In this document: piece by piece, positions 1 to 11,586 of the stretch
How positions within the stretch are numbered: the stretch's first letter is position 1
How the letters are laid out: each line of letters starts with the position of its first letter
Origin: Poa pratensis
Taxonomy: Eukaryota > Streptophyta > Magnoliopsida > Poales > Poaceae
Direction of reading: 5' to 3'
Assembly (NCBI GenBank): GCA_947311845.1
Contig: CAMZMU010000027.1
Location: forward strand, 50,231,601-50,295,600
Length of the DNA stretch: 64,000 bases
Notes under the pieces: model-generated
What the model saw: the letters and a program-made list of their open reading frames with translations, nothing else
The model's database searches: none
What the model was told of the DNA's origin: nothing
Translations under genes and position numbers: made by a program

Positions 1-196
1 CCACATCGATCCCGTCCGGATGCTCATCCTGCCGCTCAGGTGCGGCACCATGCTGCCAATACGGACGCTTTTCTCCTGCAACAGTAAGTACTTGCACCTC
101 TCTTACTTCGCTATATCGTTATGCTTACAAGGAGTTGCCAATAAACTTTGTGATGAATTTGGCAGCTCAACCCCTGCCGCCGCTGCTGCCTCCTAC

Positions 197-592
197 TGTT
201 AGCTTCACCATAAACCTCACCACCGTGTTCATGTAGTTCATGTATGTGCGTGTGTGAAACAGAGAGAGAGAGGAAGATCGGGGTACCTTCTCCGTGGGTT
301 GAAGAGCTTGAGGCCGAGGCCATGGTGGTCGAAGGCTGGGTGGTGGCGGTGCTGCGGCGGAGCAGTGGTGCTTCCCGTGAGCACTACGCCAGCCCTAGAT
401 CGGTAGGGATATCGGTTGGGGGTGGCTGACGGCGCGGTGAACCTCGTACCGTGTGTCCTAGCCCCCCACCTCTTTATATGGCGCAGGTCACAGGGGCCCA
501 CCGACCATTAAGGGGTCGGGCGCCCCCGATCAGGGCGCGATCACAGGGATTGATTAGCCGTTGGGCTAATCAATTGGAGATCATATCTAACA
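197..592 (-). repeat. Copia 3' LTR
   Basis: 396 bp, TGTTAG...CTAACA. It is nearly identical to 5838-6236. The minus strand has a TATA-like CCATATAAAGAGG at about 470-482, and a GA microsatellite lies at about 261-272. Confidence 0.93.
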
Positions 593-771
593 TTCTCCCC
601 ATTGATCTCAACTTTTACTTTTAACCTTTTATTTTATTCGTTTCATCGCCGATTAGTACATTGAGCATATTTCATCGTCACAGCTCATTGCCGATAGAAT
701 CAGACAGCCACCATATACTTTTCAGTTTTGAAACAAAAAACTGTTACTTTTGGGCCTCTATGATCTAGGAA

Positions 772-2136
772 TCATAGGCTTTCCATTAATCCCATGCCGG
801 CTATATGTTTCTGAAACACATCGGGTGGTAAGCCTTTCGTTAGCGGATCCGCAAGCATTTCCTTTGTCCTTATATGCTCGAGACTTATAGTTTGATCCTG
901 GATCTTATCTTTCACAACATAATACTTTATATCTATTGCCTTTGTAGCATTACTCGACTTGTTGTTGTGAGCATAGAATACTGCGGGCTGGTTGTCATAG
1001 TACATCTTTAGTGGTTTGTCAATACAATCTACCACTTTCAAGTCGGGTATAAATTTCTTTAACCATATCGCCTGTCCCGTGGCCTCATAACATGCTATAA
1101 ATTCTGCATACATCGTCGATGCAGCAACTAATGACTGTTTGGAGCTTTTCCACGAAATAGCCCCTCCTGCGAGAGTGAACACGTACCCTGACGAGGACTT
1201 TCTATCATCTTTGTCTCCCGCAAAATCTGCGTCTGAATACCCTCTTAGTTCTAGGGAATCAGATCTTCTGTATGTTAGCATGAGGTCTTTTGCGCCTTGC
1301 ACATAACGTAATGCTTTCTTCACCATGTTCCAGTGTTCATGGCCTGGATTTTCTTGATATCTACCGAGTACCCCGGTGATAAAAGCTAAGTCAGGACGAG
1401 TGCACACTTGTGCATACTGTAAGCTTCCAACAGCCGAAGCATATGGTACTGCTTTCATTCGATCGATCTCATATTGACTTTTGGGACACTGAAATTTCCC
1501 AAAACTATCGCCCTTGACTATCGGAGCAGGTGATGCGCTACTTTTATGCATATTATATTTCTTTAGAACCTTTTCTAAATATGCCTTTTGTGATAGTCCT
1601 AGCACTCAATTCTTTCTATCCCGGTGAATTTCTATGCCCAAAACATATGAAGCTTCACCAAGATCTTTCATATCAAAATTTGAGGACAAGTATTTCTTTG
1701 TTTCTAGTAGTAGACTGACATCATTGCTCGCAAACAGAATATCATCCACATACAGAATTAGGAAAATATATTTCCCACTTTTAAACTTTGCATAAATGCA
1801 GTTGTCCTCAACATTCTCTTTAAAACCAAAACTTTTAATTGTATTATTGAACTTTAAATACCACTGTCTTGAGGCTTGCTTTAACCCATAAATGGATTTC
1901 TTTAGGCGGCATCCCATATGTTCCTTCCCCTCCATGAAAAAACCCGTGGGTTGTTTCATGTAAACATTCTCTTCTAAATCTCCATTTAGAAATGCCGTCT
2001 TTACATCCATTTGATGCAACTCTAAATCAAAATGCGCAACTAGTGCCATGATGATTCTGAAGGGATCCTTACAAGAGACCGGAGAAAATTTCTCATTGTA
2101 ATCTACCCCTTCTCTTTGCGTAAAGCCTTTTGCCAC
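772..2136 (-). pseudogene. Copia reverse transcriptase and RNase H
   Basis: This is the C-terminal half of the Copia polyprotein. The RT part (2136-1606) shows HQMDVKTAFLNGDLEE, the YGLKQASRQWY stretch and the catalytic LYVDDILFA. It is followed in the same frame, after a single in-frame TGA at 1606-1608, by the RNase H part (1605-772) with GYSDADFAGD, SWKSSKQSLVAAST and an EHIRTKEMLADPLTKGL tail. The RT N-terminus near 2137-2160 lacks about 20 codons that Copia RTs normally have between the PKGAK and YKARLVAKGFTQREG motifs, which looks like a small internal deletion and breaks the link to the integrase frame. The ORF ends about 180 bp before the LTR. The family call is certain; the copy is inactive as it stands. 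Confidence 0.92.
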
Positions 2137-2256
2137 AAGTCGCGCTTTATACTTTGGCTCCTTTAGGAATTTCCTCTAACTCCCAAACATTGTTAGAACT
2201 CATCGATTTCATCTCGTCTTCCATGGCTTCCAGCCACTTCGAAGAGTGAACACTTC

Positions 2257-3565
2257 TCATGGCTTCTTCATATGAAGTGGGATCTTCTTCCATATGAACT
2301 GTTTTCGTCGCTCCCTTTCATGTTCAACAAGGGGTTGAGTCGGCTCCTGAAGGACAGGTTCTGAATCTTGCCTCGTTGTGGTCATGGGTGGAGTTACAAC
2401 AGGTGCTTGCACCACAACCTCAGGGATTGTCGGTGCAGGTACAACAGGTAGGGCGAAAAATGGCTCATGGATCATCGGAAAAGGTGCACACACCCTCTTC
2501 TCCTCAAGATCAATTTTCCGGCCTACCATGCTCCCCCTCATCATTTCGTCCTCTAAGAAGACCGCGTGTCTCGTTTCTACAAACTTTGTGTATCTGTCTG
2601 CACAGTAGAAACGATAACCTTTTGATCTATCAGGGTAGCCAATGAAATGGCCAGTTACTGTTTTGGGGTCTAATTTTGCAATGTGGGGATTAAAAACTTT
2701 TGCCTCAGCTGGGCTCCCCCAGACTTTTAAGTGGCGTAGAAAAGGAACCTTCCCTGTCCACAACTCGTACGGTGTTTTGGGCACCGACTTACTTGGTACT
2801 CTGTTGAGAATGTGAATGGCGGTTTTTAACACCTTCATCCATAATCCTAATGGCAGCGTGGAATAACTCATCATATTGCGCACCATATCCATAAGAGTAC
2901 GGTTACGCCTTTCAGCTACTCCATTTTGTTGTGGTTCGCCCGGCATAGAATATTGGGCGACTATACCATTTTCTTGTAAAAACTTTGCAAAAGGTCCAGG
3001 TACTTGGCCATATGGAGTGTGCCGACCGTAGTACTCCCCCCCACGGTCGGACCTGACTATTTTAACCTTTTTATCATGTTGATTTTCAACTTTAGCTTTA
3101 AATATTTTAAATTTATCCAATGCTTCAGATCTTTCTTTAATTGGATAAATATAACCATATCGGGAGTAATCATCTGTGAACGTTATGAACGAGTCATAAC
3201 CATCCACACTTTTCACCGGAAATGGTCCACATATATCAGTGTGAATAATTTCTAGTGTCGCTGTGCTTCGGTTTGAACCCTTTTTAATTTGTTTTACGTA
3301 TTTTCCTTTGATGCAATCTATGCATTGTTCGATATCTGAGAACTCTAACGGAGGAAGAATTTCATTTTTAACGAGGCTTTCTATTCTTCCCCTCGAAATA
3401 TGGCCCAAAAAAAACAGTGTCATAATTTTGACGAGTCATGAGTTCTCTTTCTTTTCTTTTGTTCGTTATCCGACCGGAAACATGCTTATTCACTTTGCAC
3501 ACTGAAATGCACTTTTCACATGAAAATAATAAATAAAGCTCATTGTGGAGTAATGCAACACCCAC
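2257..3565 (-). pseudogene. Copia GAG-pre-integrase zinc finger and integrase core
   Basis: The main frame (3423-2257) begins inside the GAG-pre-integrase finger ([12 protein letters not shown], then CIDCIKGK) and runs into the integrase core, with acidic residues in [20 protein letters not shown] and the final E in [13 protein letters not shown]. The His of the finger and the preceding residues (CEKCISVCKVNKHVS) lie in another frame (3565-3368), so there is a frameshift near 3420. The C-terminal linker ([16 protein letters not shown]...) is the usual Copia spacer before RT. It reads toward 772-2136, with which it once formed one polyprotein. Confidence 0.9.
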
Positions 3566-3599
3566 ATGATCATTATTACACCATATGGCACACTTGCCA

Positions 3600-3870
3600 T
3601 GTCCAAAATAATAGTGAACTTTTCTGTCACCAGCTGCTGAAGCAGCTGGGTAGCATATATCTTTGAAGAACCAGTGAACTGGCCCTTTATCTTTTCAAGG
3701 AACTCATTTCAATGCACACTCTACAATTGAGCAGACAATAGCTTGCTCAATTGTTTCTTTATAAATGCCATGCACTTTTTATTGGCGGTTAGCCACTTTA
3801 TGTTTTCGAGGGTGTAAGACATCTCCAGCGGAGCATAGTCCCTTTTCTTTCTTTTCCAAATACTATCATC
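3600..3870 (-). pseudogene. Copia gag remnant
   Basis: Translating the minus strand gives pieces of Copia gag (UBN2 type) in two frames: YTLENIKWLTANKKCMAFIK, then ETIEQAIVCSIVECALK, then EFLEKIKGQFTGSSKIYATQ. These are separated by a frameshift near 3760 and a stop near 3710. Immediately afterwards the sequence jumps to the pre-integrase region (VHYYFGHGKCAIW), so the C-terminal gag, zinc knuckle and protease are deleted. No Asp protease motif is visible anywhere in the element. Confidence 0.7.
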
Positions 3871-3879
3871 ATCCTTTTC

Positions 3880-5837
3880 ATCTCTGATTGGCTCTGTAGG
3901 CTTAACTGACTATGGAGTTACCACAACCCAGTCGACCTCAACAAAAAAAAAAAAACCAAATCCACTTTCTTTCTCCATTCAGAGTAGGTATGGACATCCT
4001 TGATGCAGCTCATCAAGTAGTACCCCTTTTAACACCACAATTAAGTGAGACAACAATTGCATATAAAAATCCAACGTTGGTCGAAATTAAAATATGCAAC
4101 TGTTTGCGCAATTTAAAACTACATCACCGTTGGGCAGAAAATAGCAATAAAAACACATAAAACAATAACAAATCATGATTATGTTATTAACGATGTTGGT
4201 CATAATAATAACAAAAACATAATTGTTTCAATAATTCTTTTTAACATGCTCTTGTAATTTAATTCTTTCTTTATTTCTATTTACACTTTAATAGCACTTT
4301 TATATATTTGCAGCGGAAAAACATGAATAAAATTCATGAACTTTATACTTTTCACAACTATTTCTGCCACTGTTTGTGCAATTAAAACTATATCACCGTT
4401 GGGCAATAAAAGAAATAAATGCACCTTTTAACACATAATAAACAAATCATGAGCATGCTATTAACAACGTTGGTCATTTAATAACAGAATCATAATCATC
4501 TTTAATATCACTATAATCAAGCCTTTAATTCTCACTTTAAATCATGATAATGCTATTAACAACGTTGGTCAATTAATAACAGAATCATAATTAGCATTAA
4601 TATCATTTTAATCATGCTTTTAATTTTCACTTTATTGCTTTTATGCAATTTCTTTTAACTATTTGCAGCGGAAAACAATATGAATAAAATTCACAAAACT
4701 TTATACTTTTCAGAAACATTTCTTTGTACTTTTATATTTCCTAAACAAATTTTCGTTGTAATAATTTGAGTAGGAAAAACTATGCTAAATCAGCACAAAA
4801 TTGGGCAAAAAATTGCCAAAAACTGTGCTAAAAAAGAAAAAACTGTTTATCTGCAGCCCGCGGCTATCTGTCGCGCTGGGCGACGCGTAACAGCGGCCCA
4901 CGGACCGTGCGCGGCAGCCCTAACTGCCGCTCGCAGCGACGCGGAAAATGGCCGGTCGCGGCCCGTGGCCTGCAACTTTTGGCCCATGGCCCAGCCTGAC
5001 GCGCTAGGGTTTCCCAGGACGCATCCTGGCCGTCCGTTGCATCGGACGGTCCAGCGATGTTTTCCGCCCCGGTCAACCCAGTTCGCATCCGTCCCCAGCG
5101 CAGCGCGCCTCCTCTTTCTCTCCTCTGCTCGCTCCCGAAAACCCGCGCCGCGCGCGATTCCGGCCGCCCGGCCGCCGGCGACCACGCCGCGCCGCGCCGT
5201 GCGCCACGCGCGCCACGCGCCACGCTGGCTGCGCCATGCGCGCCGTGCGCCTCGCGCCCTTGGCCTTGCGGCGCCTCGCGCCCTTCCCCGCGCGCTGGCC
5301 GGAGACCAGCCGCGCCGGAGTTGGCCGCCCCGTGCCGGAGTCGGCCGCTCGACCTCCTTTCCTTTCCCCTCCCTTTACTCTTTCTTTCGAGCCGTAGCTC
5401 GCTCGACCGCGCGCCCGACGGCCGCCCGTGGAGGAAAACCTCCACACCGGCGATTCGAAGACGGCGCCCCGCTGGCCCATTTGCCGGCGTGTGCGAGCAC
5501 CTCAACGGTGAGCGCACCACCGTCAAACGGCTCGGTGGTGGTGCCCTTTGCCCCTCTCGGGGTAACTTTCTTTGCCCCGTGAGGGGTTGTTCTTCTTCCG
5601 ACACCTCGGCATCCCGATGCGCGTCGGATCGAGAGGAACAACGCGGCCCGAACGGCGGCGCACTTTTCCGGCGAGCCCGAGGCCCTCCGGTGAGCTTTCT
5701 TTTTCTTTTTCCCTCTTTTTGAATTAGGGTTCATACGGGAGGGGATTTGCTTTGCTGTTTTCGATTTGTTTTTCTTTTCAATTGCTTTTGATTCTACACT
5801 AGTGAGATCTAGGAAAAACTAGATGCTTTGATACCAT
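3880..5837 (-). other. Long non-coding leader of the Copia element
   Basis: About 1.9 kb lies between the primer-binding site and the gag remnant. The part nearest the LTR (4860-5720) is very GC-rich and gives long open frames in several frames on both strands. None shows a recognisable domain, which is what high GC alone produces. The part 4090-4780 is AT-rich with diverged direct repeats: GTTATTAAC-ATGTTGGTCA-type units at about 4170, 4443 and 4539, and TATTTGCAGCGGAAAA units at about 4306 and 4660. I see no gene here. Confidence 0.6.
4097..4720. repeat. Imperfect direct repeats in the Copia leader
   Basis: Three copies of a roughly 55-bp unit (about 4170-4222, 4443-4498, 4539-4594) share AATCATGA-TATG-TATTAAC and GTTGGTCA. 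Two copies of TGTTTG-GCAAT-TAAAACTA-ATCACCGTTGGGCA lie at about 4097 and 4372. Two copies of a unit starting TTTGCAGCGGAAAA lie at about 4308 and 4662. The layout suggests duplication of a block of about 350 bp followed by divergence. Confidence 0.7.
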
Positions 5838-6236
5838 TGTTAGCTTCACCATAAACCTCACCACCGTGTTCATGTAGTTCATGTATGTGCGTGTGTGAAA
5901 CAGAGAGAGAGAGAGGAAGATCGGGGTACCTTCTCCGTGGGTTGAAGAGCTTGAGGCCGAGGCCATGGTGGTCGAAGGCTGGGTGGTGGCGGTGCTGCGG
6001 CGGAGCAGTGGTGCTTCCCGTGAGCACTGCGCCAGCCCTAGATCGGTAGGGATATCGGTTGGGGGTGGCTGGCGGCGCAGTGAACCTCGTACCGTGTGCC
6101 CTAGCCCCCCTACCTCTTTATATGGCGCAGGTCACAGGGGCCCACCGACTATTAAGGGATCGGGCGCCCCCGATCAGGGCGCGATCACATGGATTGATTA
6201 GCCGTTGGGCTAATCAATTGGAGATCATATCTAACA
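5838..6236 (-). repeat. Copia 5' LTR
   Basis: 399 bp, TGTTAG...CTAACA. The adjoining primer-binding site (5825-5837) identifies it as the 5' LTR in minus orientation. It is followed directly by the CCTAC duplication. Confidence 0.93.
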
Positions 6237-6455
6237 CCTACCACTCCAACGCCTCCTGCTTCTCCCGTTTCACCCGCGCCTGCTGCTTCACCCGTGTCAA
6301 CACCTACAGGTAAATCTTTTTTAATGCCTCTTTTTAATTCAGTATCTACTCCGCATTGAAAATTTGAAAAACAGCTTGAATTATGTTGTCTATGCGCTTG
6401 ACTAATGAAATATTTTTCCCTTCTGATTTTGATCTTCTCAGGGGTGTCTCCATAG

Positions 6456-7108
6456 AAGCAAGAAGATGCATGATAGGTGGATGGGCTCGTCAAGATTAGA
6501 TCGATTTTAGTTACATATACATAGCCACTTGTCAGTTTAGTTTAATTAAGATACCAGTAGTACTATATAGCACCAGGGATGAGATCTCATTGTTCAGGAG
6601 CTGTCGTACATAGAGATCAGGAGTTGTCGTATAAGTACAGTCATGTAAGTTCCCCGTTGCATCGTCAATGGATTCCCGATACTAGATTAAATATGCATGC
6701 TTAGTGAAGTGTCTTTGAGTGCTTGCTTTGCGTGATGGCCGATCGAGAATGCTGCTGGGTTGATTCGTATGTGTGGGTGTTGCTTCAATCTGTGTATGCT
6801 TGGAAGTCGTATAAATCATAGTACAAATTTCTGAGTTCTAACAAAATCGATCGGTGAACAAAGTTCACATGCATAATATTTTCATACGACATTTATTACC
6901 CTCTTCTCCTCCTCCTCCTCCTCCTCCTCCTCTATAAGCCCTCCACAGTAATTTATATGATTGTACTCTTGGCTAAGTTTCGTCCTACAAATTTTACTCC
7001 TTTAATTGATGCATGTAAGAAGACGAGTGCAAATACTGATGACCAAGGTTAGAAAAACACTAGGTGTAGACGAGGCGGTTGGCATTCGCGTACTTCACAG
7101 GAAAGGCT
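6456..7108. other. 3' UTR of the split gene and intergenic DNA
   Basis: The first part is presumably the 3' UTR of the interrupted proline-rich gene. A CTC/CCT trinucleotide microsatellite lies at about 6899-6932. I see no other feature. Confidence 0.4.
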
Positions 7109-7731
7109 TTAGAGCAACTCTAGCGACTGATGTATCATCAGTCGTGCCCTATAAAACATGTCATAAGTAATTCGTCGAGATGGTGCACCCTTTTCTTATT
7201 TATCCTAAAATAAATAAAAAATATTCTAAAGTGCAACCGGATAGATCCAATCTATTCTTGAAATAGACAACTCGCACAAACTCCCTTTACAAAAAAAAAT
7301 CAAAACACCAACCACTACGGTATTAAGCCCGAAACTGCCAGCAGATGGCCAGTGAGCTAAAAAAAAGAAAGAAAGGGTTACATTTTTCATATGCTGTCAC
7401 CAAACGGCAAAAAACACGGTCCTGTGGCTGCCCTATTATACTCCGTTCTCTAAAAAATTATACAACAGAGCCCATTTTGATGCAAATATACATCACCAAA
7501 CGCCCTATATCTCGCGGACCACACGCGCGCTGCAACTGTCATTCCAACTGCCATTTTAGGTCAGGAAACGGCAAAAGACGAGCTTCAGTGGCTGCCCTAG
7601 TATACTCCGCGCCCTATTATACATCATTCGGTAAAGCGCCGGTCGTTTTCGTGCCATATAACTGAAAACGTGGTGATGTATAATGCAAAATCGGTGCCCT
7701 ATTTTACGTCAGCCGTTAGAGTTGCTCTAAG
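7109..7731. mobile_element. Non-autonomous TIR DNA transposon (large MITE)
   Basis: Terminal inverted repeats TTAGAGCAACTCTAGCG (left) and GTTAGAGTTGCTCTAA (right) bound about 620 bp without coding capacity. The inner TIR also matches for several bases (CGACTGATG against CGGCTGACG). The interior repeats short phrases such as TGGCTGCCCTA-TATACTCCG. The expected 3-bp target duplication reads TTA on the left and TAA on the right, so it is not a perfect direct repeat. PIF/Harbinger is the likeliest superfamily, but this is not proved. Confidence 0.6.
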
Positions 7732-8002
7732 TGCCCTAGATGCAAGCTAGGTGGTTGTACAGTTTTGCCATCATATATGTGTTTGAGTTAATATATGGGT
7801 ATGCACTTATTTTCTAGCATGTAAATGAATAAAATGCCAACAATTTTCTACGGAATATGAACCATTCGGCTCACTAGTGCAGTATATCATGGTTTCTTTG
7901 TTGAAGAAGACAATTTCCTTGTTGCCATGCATAGACTTGCGCGTTTGTCCAAGGTGGGGTGCTTATCGGCCTCCTAGCACCTAAGAGCATCTCCACCGGC
8001 GC

Positions 8003-11000
8003 TGTAACATCCCAAGTTGTTCAAAATTTTGAAAAATCAGAAAAATTAAAAACTTTTGAAAACTATATATATTTTAATTTGAAAAGTAAAATCATGCATG
8101 CATTCATCTTTTCATCTTGTCTTGTTTGCATTTGAATGTTCAAAAGTTGGAACTTTAATTTCACTTGAAAACTATTTGAGAAAATATTAAGAAGGGCATA
8201 TTATGCTCCATATAATATTTCTTATTTGCTATGGCTTTATTTGTTCTATTTTGAATCTTGGTTGAGTTTGGATTATATTTATATGAAAATTAAAAATAAC
8301 TATTTTCCAAAAATTACATTTGTGGTACTTGATTGGATTTTAATAAACCACAAATAATTTTATTTAAAATCCTATTTATAAAATGAACATAAGGGTTTAA
8401 ATAATCCTTTATGCAATATTTGATTTTTCAAATTTTGAAAAGCTTGAAAAAAATTAGTTTAAAACTTTTAACAGTTAGGTTTTGATTTTACAAATTTTTA
8501 GAAACTGGTTTGAGTTGATTTGGACTTTTAAAACCAAAGTTATGAAAGATTTAATAAAAACCAGGAAATAGAAAAAGAAAATTTGATGACGTCTCCGCTG
8601 ACGTCATCATCGTCTTCAATCTCTGGACGGACAGAATTGACGCCCGAGTCAATTATTTTCGGCCGTTTCTTTCCGGATTAATTGCCGACGTTTTACGACA
8701 CCAAATGAAGCGCGGTTTCCTCCTACTAAAAGCCCTCGTCTTCCTCCTTCATTCCTCCCCGAAAGCACTCTCCAAAGCGCCTCCAGTCTCGCGAATTTGC
8801 TCGCCGGAGTTCCGTCGGCCGCCACCATATTTCTTCGATTCCGGCGAGCACAGTAAGTCGCCGCCTCCGATTCTTAGTTACATATAATCCCCTTGTCCTC
8901 TCTCACCTCATCATGTGCTCGATTGTGTTTTTCCCACAGCAAATCTTCGCGGCCATCCTTCGGCAGGAGCTCGCCGTCGCCTCGAGGAGATCCAGCCGCA
9001 TTTCACCGCCGTTACTGGAAGCAGTCGTAGACGCCGTCGCCACCAACATCTTCTAAGTGCCGTTCCGCGCCCCGTCTTCATCTTCTCGAGCCCGGAGCAT
9101 CAACGCAGCGCCGTCCACGTCGAATCCCGAGCCGGAGCGCGGTCGTCCGCACCATTTCCGGCGACCGGAGTGCCCCCGGTGAGAACCCTTGCTCCTGCAC
9201 CGTCCGATCTCCTTTGTACGGTCGGGATTAGATCTTTATTACGATTCGGTACGGTTAGATCTAGACCATTAGATTCAGATCCAACGGTACAGACAAGATC
9301 CAGTCAGATCCAGTCAGTGTCCCTCTGATCCAGTCAACGCCCTATCAGCGCATCGTCAGCAGCACAGTGAGCAGCTTCAACCAATCAGAAGACGCCACGT
9401 GTGCAAGGACGCTAGAAGGATTTTTCTGTTTTATTTCTTTTTAAGCAGTTTTGCAGAAAAACCCCTAGAACTTAGTTCCATCAATACTTTTTCTCCATTT
9501 ATCCAAATTCAAATATTTTTATATATTTGGAGTCCTTAGAACCAGTAGAATCTTTGGACGTATTAGTTTTCTGTTTTGTCAAACTTTTATGTATTCAAAT
9601 TTCAAATGTGAAGTTTGAATATTTTTGACATAACTTTAGTTTAAAATACCATTTTTGAGTGAATCCAATTGCATTGAATTTGTCTAGTTGCCCCCTGTCC
9701 AGAGAAACAATCCCCATATTTGTTTAGTATTTTTGTATAACAGTAGCTACGAATTAGTGTTTACTCCCTATTTGGGAATTGTTTTGGTTTAGTTGTTTTA
9801 CAAAAAAATGTTTTAATTGCATTTTCGACTCATGCGCGATTTGTTAAAATTAGAGAAGTTAGAAAATACTGGCTTGTGATTTTTGATTGCATCTCATGCA
9901 TTTCATATTTTTCTTAAGTGTTGTTGTTATGCTTGTATGTTTCTTATGGCTTGTTTTAATGTGTTAGAAATTTCGGGGAAAAACGAAGACTTCTACAACT
10001 GCTACTCCTACTCTCCTTGTTGCCAAGGCAAGTGGCACATTCATAAACCTCCTATTATTTTTTTATGCATGACTTAGAGTATTTTTCTATAAGCATGTGT
10101 TGGATAGTATTGCTATGCAAAAACTGTGTAGAGTAGCATCCTTATTCCTATGTGTCTAGAATCCTATTTTAACTTAGTAGATTATTGAAGTGCTATGCAA
10201 ATGATGTTTTTATGAAAAGCTAAACTCTACTAAGTTAAAATGAAACACCTGGGTGGAGTTGGTTTTGATAAGAGGATGTATGAGTTGAGTGTTATCCCCA
10301 GGGGATTACCTGAGGGATATTCACTTGTGGATGGCCACCCAGGAACAAAGGGACCAAAGTTTTCTCCAAGTGAAGATTGCTTTCAGTGCAGTCACTTGGT
10401 ATTATGGCTCTGCCTTGACTAAGTTAGTTCTAGGAACCTGATTCTGGCAGTTTTCAGCGGATGAATGTCTTGTATGGGTCTGCCAGAGGAACAGGGGACT
10501 GTTTCCAAAAGGTCTCGTCTCAATCTTCTCCTTTTCCTTATCACTGCTGGAGTGTAGAGGATAGTTTGGGCTGATTGAGCCAAGTAGTGAACGTGCACAA
10601 CCTCTCGAGAGTGTAAAAACTAAGTATACTTAGCCGTGTCCCCGGTTACGGACAATTCTGAGCAGCTGATCATTTTAAAGATGTCAACGGAGGATCCCAT
10701 CATGCCAATTTCTCAAGTAAAAGTTTGAAGGGTGAACAAGGGTTGATTAGAAGAAAAATGTTTTCCAAAGAGTTAGGAAAAAGATGGCTTTATGCAAAAT
10801 AGTCTTGAACTCCACCAGCCAAATATGCATATAGGTTATTAGAGTTATTCCACTAAGTGTCCACAGTGTCACTGGCCAGTTCCATTGTTCATGGTTCTGA
10901 CCCACATTGCTGCAAAATTTTACTTTTGCAGGATGTTCAGACGACGAGCGAGATTTTGGTAAGGTTTCGAGTCTACAACCAGCATGTTTTGCCTGTGGCG

Positions 11001-11222
11001 CATGAAGATGATGGAGACTCACTGCTGCTGTTATTCCGATGTGCTACACTTTGTAAAATGCTAGCCTTGAGCTATGCAAGTTGTAATAAAAACTATAAGT
11101 CTGGATCACGCGATGTAATAAATTTAACGCATTTGCATGATATTCGTCTTAGACTGTGTGTGCAAATGAATCGATTCAGGGGTTTGCATTATAAACAGGG
11201 ATCTTGCCAATTTTTAATTGCA
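8003..11222 (+). mobile_element. Solo LTR of a long-LTR Gypsy-type element
   Basis: A 3.2-kb block beginning TGTAACATCCC and ending AATTGCA interrupts the left end of the Harbinger element. Both of its junctions are defined by where Harbinger sequence stops (after GGCGC at 8002) and resumes (GCTACAGGCGCGCCC at 11228). The 5 bases on either side are GGCGC (7998-8002) and GGTAC (11223-11227). They differ only at a CG dinucleotide, as expected if one target-duplication copy lost its CpG by deamination on both strands. The block has no primer-binding site, polypurine tract or pol. The text (for example CTTAGCCGTGTCCCCGGTTACGG) resembles long grass Gypsy LTRs as I remember them. Small ORFs at 8705-8887 and 8915-9328 look incidental. 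Confidence 0.6.
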
Positions 11223-11586
11223 GGTACGCTACAGGCGCGCCCAATAGAGCGTCCGACAAAGTTGCCGGACATGCGTTATTGGGTGCGCCCTATTGGGAGC
11301 GACGCGCCCCACGTCGCTCCCAATAGACGCTCCCAGTTGACAAATTCATAAATACGGAGGGAAATAAAATCAGTTAAATGTCTGAATTCAAATGTCCGAA
11401 ACCATAATAAATTAAAGTAGCGCATACAATTATTCAAATTACAATAAATGGGCACCCAATCAATTTGGTCGTCTGCTTGGCCTTTGAATGCCCACAGATG
11501 CTCAACTAAATCATTTTGTAGCTGTTGGTGTTCTCTTACATTCTTAATTTGAGCGTTAATTGTGAGGTAAGTGGAAAGTCCGGAGT

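Larger units (their letters stand above)
197..6236 (-). mobile_element. Full-length Ty1/Copia LTR retrotransposon, defective
   Basis: The ends are exact: LTRs at 197-592 and 5838-6236 both begin TGTTAG and end CTAACA, and the element is flanked by the 5-bp duplication CCTAC (192-196 and 6237-6241). In element orientation (minus strand) the primer-binding site lies just inside the 5' LTR at 5825-5837 and reads TGGTATCA, complementary to initiator-Met tRNA. The polypurine tract AATGGGGAGAA lies at about 593-603. I count 7 substitutions and two small indels between the LTRs (about 1.8% substitutions), so the insertion is fairly recent. The domain order GAG remnant, GAG-pre-integrase, integrase, reverse transcriptase, RNase H is the Copia order. 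The gag is only a fragment and the pol frame is broken, so it cannot be autonomous. Confidence 0.95.
1..6455 (+). pseudogene. 3' end of a proline-rich protein gene, split by a Copia element
   Basis: I do not recognise the family. Three exon pieces fit one frame. Exon A (up to 83) ends at a good donor (AACA|gtaagt). Intron 84-165 ends in ggcag. Exon B runs 166-196, is interrupted by the retrotransposon, resumes at 6242 and ends at 6309 (ACAG|gtaaat). Exon C starts at 6442 and stops at TAG 6453-6455. Read across the insertion, the C-terminus is a short hydrophobic/Cys segment (RMLILPLRCGTM) followed by about 35 residues rich in Pro, Ala, Ser and Thr, ending in TPTGVSP. In the interrupted allele, reading into the LTR adds about a dozen codons and stops at 234-236. 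The frame choice rests on the Pro-rich composition and the matching phases of both splice junctions. The 5' part lies outside the window, so function cannot be given. Confidence 0.55.

Noticed and set aside
4782..5722. Long overlapping open frames on both strands (up to 266 codons)
   Set aside because: They overlap in several frames within a very GC-rich retrotransposon leader, have Arg/Pro/Ala-biased composition and no domain; high GC alone explains them.
7109..7731. Hobo/Ac- or Mutator-type target duplication for the 620-bp TIR element
   Set aside because: Neither the 8 nor the 9 flanking bases match; only an imperfect TTA/TAA is present.
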